From contig NZ_JARKMX010000002.1 of assembly GCF_029360705.1 (NCBI RefSeq), positions 669,432-733,431 of the forward strand: a stretch of 64,000 nucleotides of DNA, written 5' to 3'. How positions within the stretch are numbered: position 1 is the stretch's first letter; each line of letters opens with the position of its first letter. The stretch is from Paraflavitalea pollutisoli (GTDB taxonomy: Bacteria; Bacteroidota; Bacteroidia; Chitinophagales; Chitinophagaceae). The notes under the pieces are model-generated. The model was not told the DNA's origin. It saw only the letters and a list, made by a program, of their open reading frames with translations, and ran no database searches. Shown here in pieces: positions 36,675 through 46,271 of the stretch. A program made the translations under genes and the position numbers.

Positions 36675-37418
36675 TCACGCCAGCTCCGATAGCACGAGAT
36701 TTTCCAGCGCCTGTTTCAAGGCGGCATATTCCTGGAGATATTCATCATTGGTCAATGGTTCGCTGATTGCCTCGCCAATGAAGATGATCCGGCGATGGCC
36801 CGGTATGCTCACCAACCCATCTTTGCGGACGTTGTATACATCGATGATCACCTGCCCCTTATCATCGCGTTGGGTGTGCAGGTCAAAAACATTGTCATTA
36901 CTAACCAGGCGCTCTGTGTAAATGAGCTCCATGGCAAAAACGATCTCCTTTCCATCGGTGATCGTGATGTCTTCTACAATAACCGTTTCTCCCGGTACGG
37001 AAGGTCTGATCAATGGAGGAAGCCCTTTAAAGGTTCCAGCAACACGGCCAGCCTTTTTTGTGGTAGTACTTTTGCGGGAGGCAGCTTTTTTTGCAGATGC
37101 GGTCGCCTTGGCGCTTCCCTTCTTGACTGACCGCTTACGGGCAACCGGCTTGCCGGCAGCCGATTTCTTGATGGTTGATTTTCCAGCAGCTGCTTTTTTC
37201 GCCACCCCTTTCTTCAATGGCACTTTGGTAGAAACGGCTTTTTTTGCAGCAATCTTTTTGCCCACCGCTTTTTTCACAGCGGCCTTTTTCCGCGGCGCGG
37301 CCACCCTTTTTTTCGCAACACTTACCGCCTTCTTAGTGGCTGTTTTCTTCGTAGCAACAGCCTTTTTGCCGCTTGCTGCAGCGCGCCGGGCAATCGATTT
37401 CTTTTTCGGGGTAGCCAT
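36675..37418 (-). CDS. Histone H1-like Lys/Ala-rich protein with folded C-terminal domain
   Basis: This 247-residue protein starts at Met 37418 (MATPKKKSIARR). A longer frame to 37688 would run through the upstream divergent gene and is rejected. Residues 1 to about 125 are almost only Lys, Ala, Arg, Ser, Thr and Val, in AAKK/KKA-type repeats as in bacterial H1-like proteins (HctB, AlgP). The remaining about 120 residues are an ordinary mixed alpha/beta segment (including ETVIVEDITITDG and GHRRIIFIGEAIS) that I do not recognise. It probably binds DNA, or polyphosphate, through the basic tail. It diverges from the DUF1266 gene, with less than 100 bases between the two starts. Confidence 0.75.
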   Translation of the reverse strand: MATPKKKSIARRAAASGKKAVATKKTATKKAVSVAKKRVAAPRKKAAVKKAVGKKIAAKKAVSTKVPLKKGVAKKAAAGKSTIKKSAAGKPVARKRSVKKGSAKATASAKKAASRKSTTTKKAGRVAGTFKGLPPLIRPSVPGETVIVEDITITDGKEIVFAMELIYTERLVSNDNVFDLHTQRDDKGQVIIDVYNVRKDGLVSIPGHRRIIFIGEAISEPLTNDEYLQEYAALKQALENLVLSELA

Positions 37419-37511
37419 GGTAATATTGTATTTGTATGAATATAAGGCAATTAATTGGTATGCGACAATTGCACTGGTACGGATTTTGCCCGCAATCAGA
37501 AACCCTTCCTT

Positions 37512-38408
37512 ATGGATCAACATATGATGGACCAATACCTGCAATCGCTGAAAGCGATGGGCATGAGTGATGAAGCCATTGCGCTGTACAAACAACAGAT
37601 GGAGCAATCCATGCAGTTCACCAATCAATGGGCCAGCCAGCTCAACCAGTTCAGTCAAAATATGCAGCAATTCAATGCCTTCTTCCACGGCGAAGCAGGT
37701 GATGAAGAAAATGACGAGGCGGCTTCCGGTATCTTGCTCAATCCAGATAGTTCCTTAAGTCAGGAAGAACAATGGGCAGTAGCCTGTGGCGCCGATCTCG
37801 CCCTGCTCAACGGACAATACCTCAATGACCTCACCACCGGCTTTACCCGTCACGAATGCCGGGATATGCTGGCGCAATGGTGGGATATCGATAGCAAAGA
37901 AGAAGCCCATGACACCATCTACTGGCTCTTCAATGAGGGGCATCGTATTCAATACGACATCATTTGGCAGGCGATGAACTCGGTGTCGATCAAAGAAAGC
38001 AAGGCCTTCCTGCGTGAGCATGTGGTGAAGAATGAAATGGAAGAAGAAGCTGCCATGCAGCGATTGCGCAATATGCGGGACGCCATCGAACTTTTCCAGG
38101 AACACAAACTGATCGGCAACGGCACACACCCCGAAATGCTGATCTGGGATTTTGCCCGCATCATCAACCTGAGCCGCGCCAGCTTTGATGCCGGCTATCT
38201 TACCCGCTCGGAAGCGATGGATTATATCATGCGTTGTGTAGGCCCCATCCGAAGTATGTACACCTCCTGGAACCAGCTTTCCGTATCCTATCAGTTTGCC
38301 CGTTGCGTATGGAACGGCATTGAAGCCGACGATTTTGAAGGCATGCAGCTGGGCATGAACTTGTTGCTCACCGATCCCAACAGTCCCTGGGTTAAAATGC
38401 CCTTCTAG
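37512..38408 (+). CDS. DUF1266-family protein
   Basis: This 298-residue soluble protein starts at Met 37512 (MDQHMMDQY). The N-terminal about 60 residues are rich in Gln and Met and look like a coiled segment. The main part (about 95-298) carries the DUF1266 pattern: EEQWAVACGADLALLNG, then MLAQWWDI and a C-terminal region with SWNQLSVSYQFARCVW. The family is uncharacterised, and E. coli YbeU/YbeR are relatives. It diverges from the histone-like gene, so both starts share a short control region. The role is unknown. Confidence 0.8.
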   Translation: MDQHMMDQYLQSLKAMGMSDEAIALYKQQMEQSMQFTNQWASQLNQFSQNMQQFNAFFHGEAGDEENDEAASGILLNPDSSLSQEEQWAVACGADLALLNGQYLNDLTTGFTRHECRDMLAQWWDIDSKEEAHDTIYWLFNEGHRIQYDIIWQAMNSVSIKESKAFLREHVVKNEMEEEAAMQRLRNMRDAIELFQEHKLIGNGTHPEMLIWDFARIINLSRASFDAGYLTRSEAMDYIMRCVGPIRSMYTSWNQLSVSYQFARCVWNGIEADDFEGMQLGMNLLLTDPNSPWVKMPF

Positions 38409-38436
38409 CAGCAACTCTATTAAAGAATCTTCAACA

Positions 38437-38467
38437 ATAAAATGGCCGCCGGCGTCCCGGTGGCCAT
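38437..38467 (-). terminator. Terminator of the susC2-susD2-susE-amylase operon
   Basis: The 11-base stem ATGGCCGCCGG/CCGGTGGCCAT (one G-T pair) has loop CGTC. On the minus strand it is followed by TTTTATTG. It lies 56 bases beyond the amylase stop. Confidence 0.65.
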
Positions 38468-38522
38468 GGGGCAAATAGGATGTTTTGCAGATACCCATTA
38501 TTTACCCGCTAACGAAAGCTTC

Positions 38523-39899
38523 TTATTGCGCTTGCAGTATCCTGTATTCATAAGGCGCCAGGTTGAGTGCGCCACTCACGTTCACCGTATTTCCACCGAA
38601 TGCTTCTTTGTAACTCCCGGCTATTGCTGTCGGCACCGTATACGTTTGTGCGCTATTGCGCAGGTTGGCGATGACCAATACCTTTTCGTTGTTCAGTACC
38701 TTGGTATACGCACACAGGTCACCCGTACTATAACTCGTCACGACACCGCGGCGTATAGCAGCACTGGTATTCCGCAACGCAATGATCTTTTTATACTCTG
38801 CTGTAGTGGCCGCATTCTTCGTCCAATCTACTTTCACGCTGGTGAAAGGGAATGGAATGCGGGAGGCCATGCCTACTTCCTGGCCATTGTAGATCATGGG
38901 TACACTCTTCATCGTGGCCGTGATCACAAAAGCCGTCATGGCGCCTCTGTCTCCGCCAAACAGTTCCTGCGGTGTACCGTCTGATCCATTTACATCGTGA
39001 TTGGTTGTGTAACGAATGATCTGCTGCCCACTGATCGCATTGGCATACTCCGCCTGGTTGAGGCTATCGATGGTCAACACCGATTTCTTTTGTTCGTAAA
39101 TAGCCTTGAGTTGCCCGAAGAATCCAAAGCCAAAGTTATAGTCGAAGCCTACGGTATAGTTGAGCGCCCGTGAGCCTTCTGCCATCAGCAGCAATTTGTG
39201 TGTTTTGATATTGCGCAGGGTATCGATGGCCTGCTTCCAGAAATCGAGGGGCGGACCGTCTGTATAATCACACCGAAAACCATCGACATTCGCTTTGTAT
39301 ACCCAACCCTTCATCGCTTTGATCATTTCGAGGCGCATGGCTGCATTGCTGAAATTGAGTTGCGCCACATCGTTCCAGCCCATATTGGGCGGACTCACCA
39401 CATTGCCACCCGCATCCTGCAGGTACCAGTCTTTATGGGCCGTGATCCAGGGATTGTCCCAGGCGGTATGGTTAGCCACCCAATCGAGTATCACACTCAT
39501 GTTGCGTGTATGTGCACCGTCTACCAGCGCCCGCAGATCATCGAGGGTTCCGAACTCGGTATTGACCGCATTGTAATCCTTGATACAATACGGAGAGTTC
39601 ACGCCTTTAAGCGAGCCAACGGGATAGATGGGCATCAGGTACACCACATTGGCGCCAAGGGCCTTGATACTATCGAGCCGCGCAATAACACCCTGAAAGT
39701 TACCAGACGCACTAAAAGCCCGCATATTCACCTGGTAGATGACGGCGTCGGCCGGAGCCGGTACATTGGCAAACGGGACGCCATATTGCGCAGGGGTATC
39801 ATCGACGGGGGGTGGTGGCACCACAGGGGGGGCATCGTTGGTCTTGCTGCACGCCAGGAACAGCCAGGAAAGTAAGATCGAATACATAGTTATTTTCAT
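38523..39899 (-). CDS. GH13 alpha-amylase lipoprotein (SusG-like role)
   Basis: This 458-residue enzyme starts at Met 39899. The lipoprotein signal ends LFLACSK with Cys17 as lipid site, then a Pro-rich linker (about 22-38). The GH13 TIM-barrel motifs are ILDWVANH (region I, His144), DGFRCD with nucleophile Asp211, MAEGS with acid/base Glu241, and TTNHD with Asp302. It would cut alpha-1,4-glucans at the cell surface so that SusC can import the oligosaccharides. It has no extra starch-binding module, unlike B. thetaiotaomicron SusG (about 690 residues). It is the last gene of the Sus operon, 16 bases after susE. Confidence 0.93.
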   Translation of the reverse strand: MKITMYSILLSWLFLACSKTNDAPPVVPPPPVDDTPAQYGVPFANVPAPADAVIYQVNMRAFSASGNFQGVIARLDSIKALGANVVYLMPIYPVGSLKGVNSPYCIKDYNAVNTEFGTLDDLRALVDGAHTRNMSVILDWVANHTAWDNPWITAHKDWYLQDAGGNVVSPPNMGWNDVAQLNFSNAAMRLEMIKAMKGWVYKANVDGFRCDYTDGPPLDFWKQAIDTLRNIKTHKLLLMAEGSRALNYTVGFDYNFGFGFFGQLKAIYEQKKSVLTIDSLNQAEYANAISGQQIIRYTTNHDVNGSDGTPQELFGGDRGAMTAFVITATMKSVPMIYNGQEVGMASRIPFPFTSVKVDWTKNAATTAEYKKIIALRNTSAAIRRGVVTSYSTGDLCAYTKVLNNEKVLVIANLRNSAQTYTVPTAIAGSYKEAFGGNTVNVSGALNLAPYEYRILQAQ

Positions 39900-39915
39900 A
39901 AAGGGTTTGTGCTTA

Positions 39916-41010
39916 TTAATTCTTGTGCAAAACATACGTATAGTTGCCGGCCACATGCAGGTCGAGTGTGATGGAGTAGTTGCCATCCTCCGGTACCGTC
40001 AGGTTGTTCAGCCCGGCCGTGTAGCCCAGGAAGGGATTATCGGCATACTGTAGTTTACCGGCACCATCGACACCCAAATCCAGGTCCCACGCCTTGTTGG
40101 CCCTGAACTTGAAAGAGCCATTCTTTTTCATATTGGCAGTCACCTTCCACACCTGCGCCGCCTCGTCATAGCTCAGCTGCGTATCGGTATCCCAACCACC
40201 TGGCGAAGCATCGCCGAGCATACCCCAGGTTGTTTTGGTAGCCGTCCAGGTATTGTTGTTGAGGTTCGCCGTGAGGTAATAATAGCCGCCATCGGGTACA
40301 GACAACCCAGCCGCCGCGCCATCGGTATTGAAGCTGCCGCTGCCGCCATCACCATAGTTGGTGTGATTCCAATCAGGGGCGTTGGTGTATTTAAAGTAAT
40401 GTTGTCCGGCTCCTGCCATGTACACATACCCTTCATACAATCCTGCGCGGCCAGCCACCGGGGCCAGCTTGGGTGCAGTGGCCGGGCTCCATCCCTGGTA
40501 ATCGCCAGGCACGTACAGGTCCAACCCGTAAGAAGTGATCTGCGGTGATACCGTATTGGTGAATACCGGTGGCACAGTCGATGCGGCGCCATTGTATTGG
40601 TTCACATTGGCCCTTATCCGCACGGCGATGGTATTGGCCACCCCCGGTGTAATGCCCATGCCGTTGAGCAGGTTATTGAGGTCTTTGGTCACGAAAGCAT
40701 ATTGCTGGCGGTTGGCATCGATGGTGATCGATTTGGCGGTGGCCCAGCTGTTGGCAGTATCACTCACGCGACCCAGTTGCAACACATAACTGATCACCGG
40801 CTGTACGCCGAAATCGGCAGCAGACCATTGAAACCTGAGGGCTGTATCATTCTCTTTGGCAGCCGTGAGTACCACGGTAGTGGAGGAAGCAGACAGCGCA
40901 TTACCGCCGAAACTGCCAGGCCGCAACTGGTAGTCTTCGCCATCTTTCTGGCAGGCGAAGAGGCAGCAGCTCGCTGCTATGATCAATAAGTAGTGGACGA
41001 TAGTTCGCAT
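39916..41010 (-). CDS. SusE-like starch-binding outer-membrane lipoprotein
   Basis: This 364-residue surface lipoprotein has a signal ending SCCLFAC with Cys20. The N-terminal immunoglobulin-like SusE domain (about 35-145) is followed by two tandem starch-binding-type beta domains, starting near GLDLYVPGDYQGW and TWGMLGDASPGGW. These motifs repeat as in SusE/SusF. It would bind starch or maltooligosaccharides and hold them near SusC/SusD. It lies between susD2 and the amylase gene, with 23- and 16-base gaps. Confidence 0.92.
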   Translation of the reverse strand: MRTIVHYLLIIAASCCLFACQKDGEDYQLRPGSFGGNALSASSTTVVLTAAKENDTALRFQWSAADFGVQPVISYVLQLGRVSDTANSWATAKSITIDANRQQYAFVTKDLNNLLNGMGITPGVANTIAVRIRANVNQYNGAASTVPPVFTNTVSPQITSYGLDLYVPGDYQGWSPATAPKLAPVAGRAGLYEGYVYMAGAGQHYFKYTNAPDWNHTNYGDGGSGSFNTDGAAAGLSVPDGGYYYLTANLNNNTWTATKTTWGMLGDASPGGWDTDTQLSYDEAAQVWKVTANMKKNGSFKFRANKAWDLDLGVDGAGKLQYADNPFLGYTAGLNNLTVPEDGNYSITLDLHVAGNYTYVLHKN

Positions 41011-41033
41011 ACAATCGTAGTTGAAAGGTTAAC

Positions 41034-42626
41034 TCAATAGTTAGGGTTTTGTACCAGGTTGGGATTGGCGATGATTTCCGCGGCCGGTATGGGGAAGAGC
41101 GCAAAATGCGCGTCTACACCTACACCATTCTTCACCCCACCTTTCCACGGCCACAGGTAGCTGCTACCGGTAAACTGACCGTAGCGGATGAGGTCCGTTC
41201 TGCGGAATCCTTCCCAATACAATTCCCGCATCCGCTCATTCAGCACATCATTGACCGTAAAGGTGGATACCTGGCCACTGTTGTTGCCATAAGCGCGTGC
41301 ACGCAGCAGGTTGATGTATTCAATGGCCTTGGCCTGTGTACCACCAGTACCGCCGCGCAACACCGACTCTGTATAGACGAGGTACATTTCCGCCAGGCGA
41401 AACAAGGGGAAGTCGACGCTACATAATACGCCATTGGGAGAAGGCGGTGTGGTACCGGTTGAACTGATGTTATTGAACTTGTAGACGCCCAACCCATCAT
41501 TGAATACCACGACATCATTGACCTCGAGGTTGCCGGGGCCAAACAAAGCCCGCTTGTCGGCATTGCCGCTATAGTCGCCGAATGCCAACGGTAGGTTTTT
41601 CGTACTGCGGTTGCCGAGCCAGCCACCACTGGGAATACCAAATGCCTGGTTATCGGCCGGGTTGGTACCATGGGCGGAACAGATCAGGAAGGTGGTACCG
41701 CCATAGTTCTGGCTATTGGTCGCATCATAAGCGATCGGCAATATCACTTCCGTATTGTTCTTGTCATTGTCGCTCATGAAGAGCGTTTTGTAGTTACTCT
41801 TCAGCGCATAACCATTTTCGATTACTTTGCCCGAATAGACGATGGCGTCGGTATAACGATCGGTGCCGGTATATACTTTGGCATTCAGGTAAAGCCTGGC
41901 CAGCAGTGCCCAGGCGGCGCCCCGGTCGGCCCGGCCATATTCATTCTGCCGGGGAGCAGCCAGCTCGTTTTCGATGGCTTTCAACTCCGTTTCTACATAG
42001 GTAAAAAGATCGGCTCTCTTGATCTGTTTGGGAATGTATTTACCAATGGGATCGTCTTCCGTTACAAAAGGCGGATTGCCAAACAGGTCCATCAGCACCC
42101 AATATTGAAAGGCGCGCAGGAAACGTGCTTCCGCTCTGAACTGGCGAATGGTCGCAGCATCGGCTTCCTTGTATCCACGTGCCGCCAGCTTTTCATCGGT
42201 CGATTCACGAATAAACTCATTGGCTACCGTGACCTGGTATAAACTGCGTGCATAGGTCGCATTGATGAAGACATTACCCGAGGTCCAGTTGATGTTGTGA
42301 AAGCTAAGGAGCACGGCATCGTTCCAGGCACAAATGGCCTCATCGGTGGTTAGCTCCTGGAGGTTCCACCAGCTACGAATGAAGTCGGTTGTCCCCGCAT
42401 CGGTAATGCCCGCAATGTTTACATCGGAATTGCCTACGCCCGAGCTGCTGACCAATGAGTAAGCGCCATAGACCTTGGCGAGCACCTGCTTATATCCTTC
42501 CAGCGTACTGTATTGTTTTTCGGACGTGTTGGCATTGACCGGCTGCAGGTCGAGGTCTTTGTGGCAAGACGAGAGCAGCAATGCTACAGCCAGTACGGTT
42601 GTATAGAGATGAAAATACTTTTTCAT
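41034..42626 (-). CDS. SusD-family outer-membrane lipoprotein 2
   Basis: This 530-residue protein starts at Met 42626 (MKKYFHLYTT), giving a lipoprotein signal with Cys21. An in-frame upstream extension overlaps susC and is rejected. SusD features are RAFQYWVLMDLFGNPPFV, FRLAEMYLVYTE and the family ending LVQNPNY. As partner of SusC2 it would bind starch-like oligosaccharides. It is separated from susC2 and susE by 23 bases each, so the four genes are one transcript. Confidence 0.95.
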   Translation of the reverse strand: MKKYFHLYTTVLAVALLLSSCHKDLDLQPVNANTSEKQYSTLEGYKQVLAKVYGAYSLVSSSGVGNSDVNIAGITDAGTTDFIRSWWNLQELTTDEAICAWNDAVLLSFHNINWTSGNVFINATYARSLYQVTVANEFIRESTDEKLAARGYKEADAATIRQFRAEARFLRAFQYWVLMDLFGNPPFVTEDDPIGKYIPKQIKRADLFTYVETELKAIENELAAPRQNEYGRADRGAAWALLARLYLNAKVYTGTDRYTDAIVYSGKVIENGYALKSNYKTLFMSDNDKNNTEVILPIAYDATNSQNYGGTTFLICSAHGTNPADNQAFGIPSGGWLGNRSTKNLPLAFGDYSGNADKRALFGPGNLEVNDVVVFNDGLGVYKFNNISSTGTTPPSPNGVLCSVDFPLFRLAEMYLVYTESVLRGGTGGTQAKAIEYINLLRARAYGNNSGQVSTFTVNDVLNERMRELYWEGFRRTDLIRYGQFTGSSYLWPWKGGVKNGVGVDAHFALFPIPAAEIIANPNLVQNPNY

Positions 42627-42649
42627 GGTTCTCTTGTTTTGAATGAACA

Positions 42650-45610
42650 CTAAAATTGAAGACTGGCACCAATGGTTACGATGCGCGGACGCGGATAAAT
42701 GGTGTTGTCGATACCCCCATAGATCTCCGGATCGAGCCCTTTGTATTTGGTGACCGTAAACACATTCTGGCAATTGGCAGTGAGGCGCAATCCCACTTTG
42801 TCGTGCAACAGCCTGCCCACATTGTAAGCCAGGCCCAGGTTATCCATCTTCAGGAAGGAGGCATTTTCGATATAATAATCCGATTGATTTTGCCCGTTGA
42901 TAAACCCTGTATTGTAAACATCATTCATTCCATTGGCCAGGTAGCCCAGCGGATTGAGCAGGTTCGCGCGGATCGACCCGGTAGCAATACCATTGTATAC
43001 ATAGTTACCGATATTGGCACGCAACACGGTATTCAAGGCCCAGCGACCGTAGGTAAACTGGGTGGAAAAGCCGAGCGTGAATTTGGGGAAGGGAGACTTG
43101 TACCGATACAGGTCTTTCTGGTTGATGACACCATCTTTGTTGATATCTACATACACGCCTTCTACCGGTTTCCCGTTCAGGTATTGCTGGTGATATACAT
43201 AAAACGAGTTGGCCTGGTAACCCACGGAGTTGATCTGGATAACGCCGTTGCCGGTCAACGTGCCGGGGTAGGTGGAATCCTTGGTAGCAGTCAGGTTGGT
43301 GATCTTATTTTCGTTGTAAGCCGCATTGAAGCTCACGTCCCAGTTAAATTTACTCCCTTTAATGACAGCAGCATTGATCGCCAGTTCCACACCTTTGTTT
43401 TCTACGTTACCCACATTGGTCAGGATGGTGCTGCTGAAATTGGAGCCGGCAGGGATAGGAATGGTATTGAGCAGGTCTTTGGTCTTTTTGAAATAAACAT
43501 CCACGCTACCATTGATGCGGTTGTTGAAAAAACCGTAGTCGAGCCCAGCATTGTAAGTAGCTGTTTGCTCCCATTTGATGCCTGCATCGTAGGCTGCCGG
43601 TGTTCCCATATAATACCAGCTATTGCCAAATTGTACGGCCGAACCATTGCCACTCAGGGAATAGATCGACTGATAGGGATAATTGTAAATGCCATCCTGG
43701 TTACCGGTTACACCATAGCTGAGGCGCAGCGAAAGGTTCGACAGTGATTTCACATCCTGCAGGAATGACTCACGATTCATTTGCCAGGTAAAAGCGGCCG
43801 ACGGGAAAGTACCCCAGCGTACATCGGGCGCAAAACGTGATGATCCGTCTGTACGGATAGAGGCCGCAAAGATGTACTTGCTATTGAAAGTATAGATCAA
43901 ACGACCGTAATAAGAGATGAGCGTGTTTTCCGGTTTATCCGTTGGGAATACAGGCTTTGAACCGGGAATGGTATCGCCATTAGCCCGGAAGGCCGCGTAA
44001 AAATCGTTGGTGGAAAGGTTGTTATAATAGCCATAACCAGCAGTCACGTTGATATTGCTCTTGATGTCTTTCAGGTCTTTGGTATAGTTCAGGTAAAACT
44101 CACCCACCTTGTTGTTGATCCTGTTGGAGTATTTGTTGCGCTGACCGCCATCGAGAAAATTCTGTGCGGCAAAAGCAGGCACATCGATCTTGCCATCTCC
44201 TTTAGCGATATCATAACCCAGGTTGAGGTTGGCGTGTAATTCGGGTAGCCAATGGAATTTGTAGTCAAACTGCACATTGCCATAGCTGCGGTATACATTG
44301 CTGGAGTTATTATACAGATCGAGCAGGGCAACCGGATTGCGGGGTGCTAGCTTATTGAGCGTTACAGCGCCAGAAGACGGATCTACCGAAGCCCACTCGA
44401 AATAGTTGCCATAGGGCGAGGTGGCATGTACCGGTTGGGTAGGATCGAAATACACGGCCGAACTGATGGCGGCATTGTTGGCAAATCGCGTTTTATTGTA
44501 CGCTCCTTTCAGGTTGATGTCGACTTTCAGGTGGTTGTCGAACAACCGGGGGCTCAGGCTGATACCGCCCGACATACGTTGCAGGTGATCGGTACGCAGG
44601 ATACCTTGCTGATCGAGATACCCCAGCGATACCCGGTAAGGCGTGTTCTTCACCGCACCGGCGATGCTGAGGTTGTTGTCGGTGCCGATAGCTGTCTGAA
44701 AGATCTCATCCTGCCAATCTGTACTGGCATTGCCCAGCAGGGATTTGTACGAATGAATATTGTCGTAGGTGCCGCCGCCAAGCGAGTCGACGTATTTACG
44801 GAAATCGCCCGCCGACTGCACATCCATCTTTTTAGCGATGGTGGATACCGACACCTGGGTGCTGAAACTGAATTGAGGCTGGCCACTGACGCCCTTTTTG
44901 GTGGTAATCAGGATAACCCCGTTGGAAGCGCGTGAGCCATAAATAGCCGTTGCCGCTGCGTCTTTAAGCACCGTAAAGGTGGCGATATCGTTGGGGTTGA
45001 TGAGGCTGAGGGAATTGGACGCACCATAAATATTATTGCCGCTGAGGGGAACCCCATCGACAACGATGAGCGGATCGTTGCTGGCATTGAGGGAGGCGCC
45101 GCCACGGATGCGGATCACGCTGCCTGCGCCGGGTGCTCCACCGTTGGAGGTGACAGACACCCCAGCCACTTTACCGGCAATCAATTGTTCGGGAGTAGTG
45201 ATGACACCTTGCTGGAAATCTTTGGCGTTTACGGTGGCCACGGAGCCTGTGAGCTCTTTGCGTCGGGTAGTACCGTAGCCGATCACGACCACATCATTGA
45301 GGGCGTTGGCAGCAGGTTTCAGCACCAGTTCGAGCGAGGTCCGGGCCGTTACCAGCAGACTGTCGTAGCCCACATAGGAGATCAGGAGCCTGGTATTTTC
45401 GGGGACAGTAATACTGAACTTTCCCTGCTGATCGGTGACAGTTCCCCGTTCGGTGCCGGCAATTTTCACGGAGACGGCTGGTAACGGTTCGCCGCGCTCG
45501 TTTTTAACGGAGCCGGTAACGGGGGTAGATGGCTGTTGGGCATGGGCTGCATACAGTAGGCAACTGGTGCACAGTAACAGCAGCCATTTCAAATGGCGGA
45601 ATTGATTCAT
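42650..45610 (-). CDS. SusC-family TonB-dependent transporter 2
   Basis: This 986-residue outer-membrane barrel has a signal peptide ending AAHAQ near residue 25. A carboxypeptidase-like domain follows (VTGSVKNERGEPLPA), then the plug with VVVIGYGTTRRKELTG and SRASNGVILITTKKG, and a barrel ending in Phe (IGASLQF). It would import maltooligosaccharides across the outer membrane using TonB energy. It is the first gene of the Sus-type operon. A GC-rich hairpin lies about 70 bases upstream in its leader, and a SusR-like regulator gene lies further upstream on the same strand. Confidence 0.96.
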   Translation of the reverse strand: MNQFRHLKWLLLLCTSCLLYAAHAQQPSTPVTGSVKNERGEPLPAVSVKIAGTERGTVTDQQGKFSITVPENTRLLISYVGYDSLLVTARTSLELVLKPAANALNDVVVIGYGTTRRKELTGSVATVNAKDFQQGVITTPEQLIAGKVAGVSVTSNGGAPGAGSVIRIRGGASLNASNDPLIVVDGVPLSGNNIYGASNSLSLINPNDIATFTVLKDAAATAIYGSRASNGVILITTKKGVSGQPQFSFSTQVSVSTIAKKMDVQSAGDFRKYVDSLGGGTYDNIHSYKSLLGNASTDWQDEIFQTAIGTDNNLSIAGAVKNTPYRVSLGYLDQQGILRTDHLQRMSGGISLSPRLFDNHLKVDINLKGAYNKTRFANNAAISSAVYFDPTQPVHATSPYGNYFEWASVDPSSGAVTLNKLAPRNPVALLDLYNNSSNVYRSYGNVQFDYKFHWLPELHANLNLGYDIAKGDGKIDVPAFAAQNFLDGGQRNKYSNRINNKVGEFYLNYTKDLKDIKSNINVTAGYGYYNNLSTNDFYAAFRANGDTIPGSKPVFPTDKPENTLISYYGRLIYTFNSKYIFAASIRTDGSSRFAPDVRWGTFPSAAFTWQMNRESFLQDVKSLSNLSLRLSYGVTGNQDGIYNYPYQSIYSLSGNGSAVQFGNSWYYMGTPAAYDAGIKWEQTATYNAGLDYGFFNNRINGSVDVYFKKTKDLLNTIPIPAGSNFSSTILTNVGNVENKGVELAINAAVIKGSKFNWDVSFNAAYNENKITNLTATKDSTYPGTLTGNGVIQINSVGYQANSFYVYHQQYLNGKPVEGVYVDINKDGVINQKDLYRYKSPFPKFTLGFSTQFTYGRWALNTVLRANIGNYVYNGIATGSIRANLLNPLGYLANGMNDVYNTGFINGQNQSDYYIENASFLKMDNLGLAYNVGRLLHDKVGLRLTANCQNVFTVTKYKGLDPEIYGGIDNTIYPRPRIVTIGASLQF

Positions 45611-45676
45611 AATGACAAGTTGTATTGAACGTGGGTAATCAAAGCCTTACTGGAAGATTGGGGACCCGACCGGCGG

Positions 45677-45694
45677 CCGGCCTGGACAGGCCGG
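45677..45694 (-). promoter_or_regulatory. GC-rich hairpin in the susC2 leader
   Basis: The perfect stem CCGGCCTG/CAGGCCGG with a two-base GA spacer (a four-base loop if the closing pair opens) lies 67 bases upstream of the susC2 ATG. It may be an attenuator or mRNA-stability element. There is no T run on the minus-strand 3' side. Confidence 0.35.
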
Positions 45695-46170
45695 TGATTC
45701 AAAGGGGCATCCGACACGGCGGGTGGTAGTCGGGCATCGACTGGGAGGCGACAGGGCGTTGGCGCAGCTGCTTGCTTTTCTCATTGGGGGCATGTGCAAT
45801 CGTTTCGTTTTACAATCAATGGATGGTAAAGGAACGGAGGCCGGCAAGCAGGGCAAAGTTTTATAAGCCCAATGGAAAGAATATAAGGGAAAATGTCGTG
45901 TTTGAACAACCTAATCAAATGGATTATAACCACTTACAAAACATGCAACTTTTTCACTATAGAACGAAAACAGACAGAAAAGGGGCGCAATTGGGAAAGG
46001 CAGCTCGTGCTGTCGGGACCGGGAACTGACCTTTCAGCGTCACTGGGGTGACCAGGAGGGAGGTAATAAAGCCCAACGGCTGGCTCAGCGAGCGGCAGTT
46101 TGAAACGTGGACGAGGCAGCACCAATCACAGACGCCTTGTTCCCGATTTTGGAAACACGCCGGTTTGGGT

Positions 46171-46192
46171 AGGGTCTGGCTAGGGTCTGGCT
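46171..46192. repeat. Tandem repeat of an 11-base unit
   Basis: TAGGGTCTGGC occurs twice in direct succession (46171-46181 and 46182-46192), upstream of susC2 and just beyond the end of the susR-like gene. Two perfect copies could be a binding site or a simple duplication. Confidence 0.6.
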
Positions 46193-46271
46193 CCGGTTGA
46201 GCTAGGCTTGTCCATTTTTGGGACAGTACGACAAGTTAGACGTGGACGCGGTACCAAGGGGGCGGCGCCGG

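Larger units (their letters stand above)
45611..46271. other. 661-base intergenic region between the susR-like gene and susC2
   Basis: No frame here gives a convincing protein. The region holds a GC-rich hairpin in the susC2 leader (45677-45694) and a tandem 11-base repeat (46171-46192). I see no clear TAnnTTTG box on the minus strand. It is the most likely place for SusR-type activation of susC2, and the length suggests a long leader. Confidence 0.5.

Noticed and set aside
37015..37418. Lys/Ala-rich stretch as a non-coding simple repeat
   Set aside because: The frame is open, starts with MATPKKK and continues into a normal protein domain, so it is coding.
42656..43747. Plus-strand frame of 363 codons inside susC2
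   Set aside because: Shadow of the SusC barrel; no start context and no domain.
45772..46029. 85-codon plus-strand frame upstream of susC2
   Set aside because: No conserved motif, poor start context and mixed low-complexity composition; likely chance.
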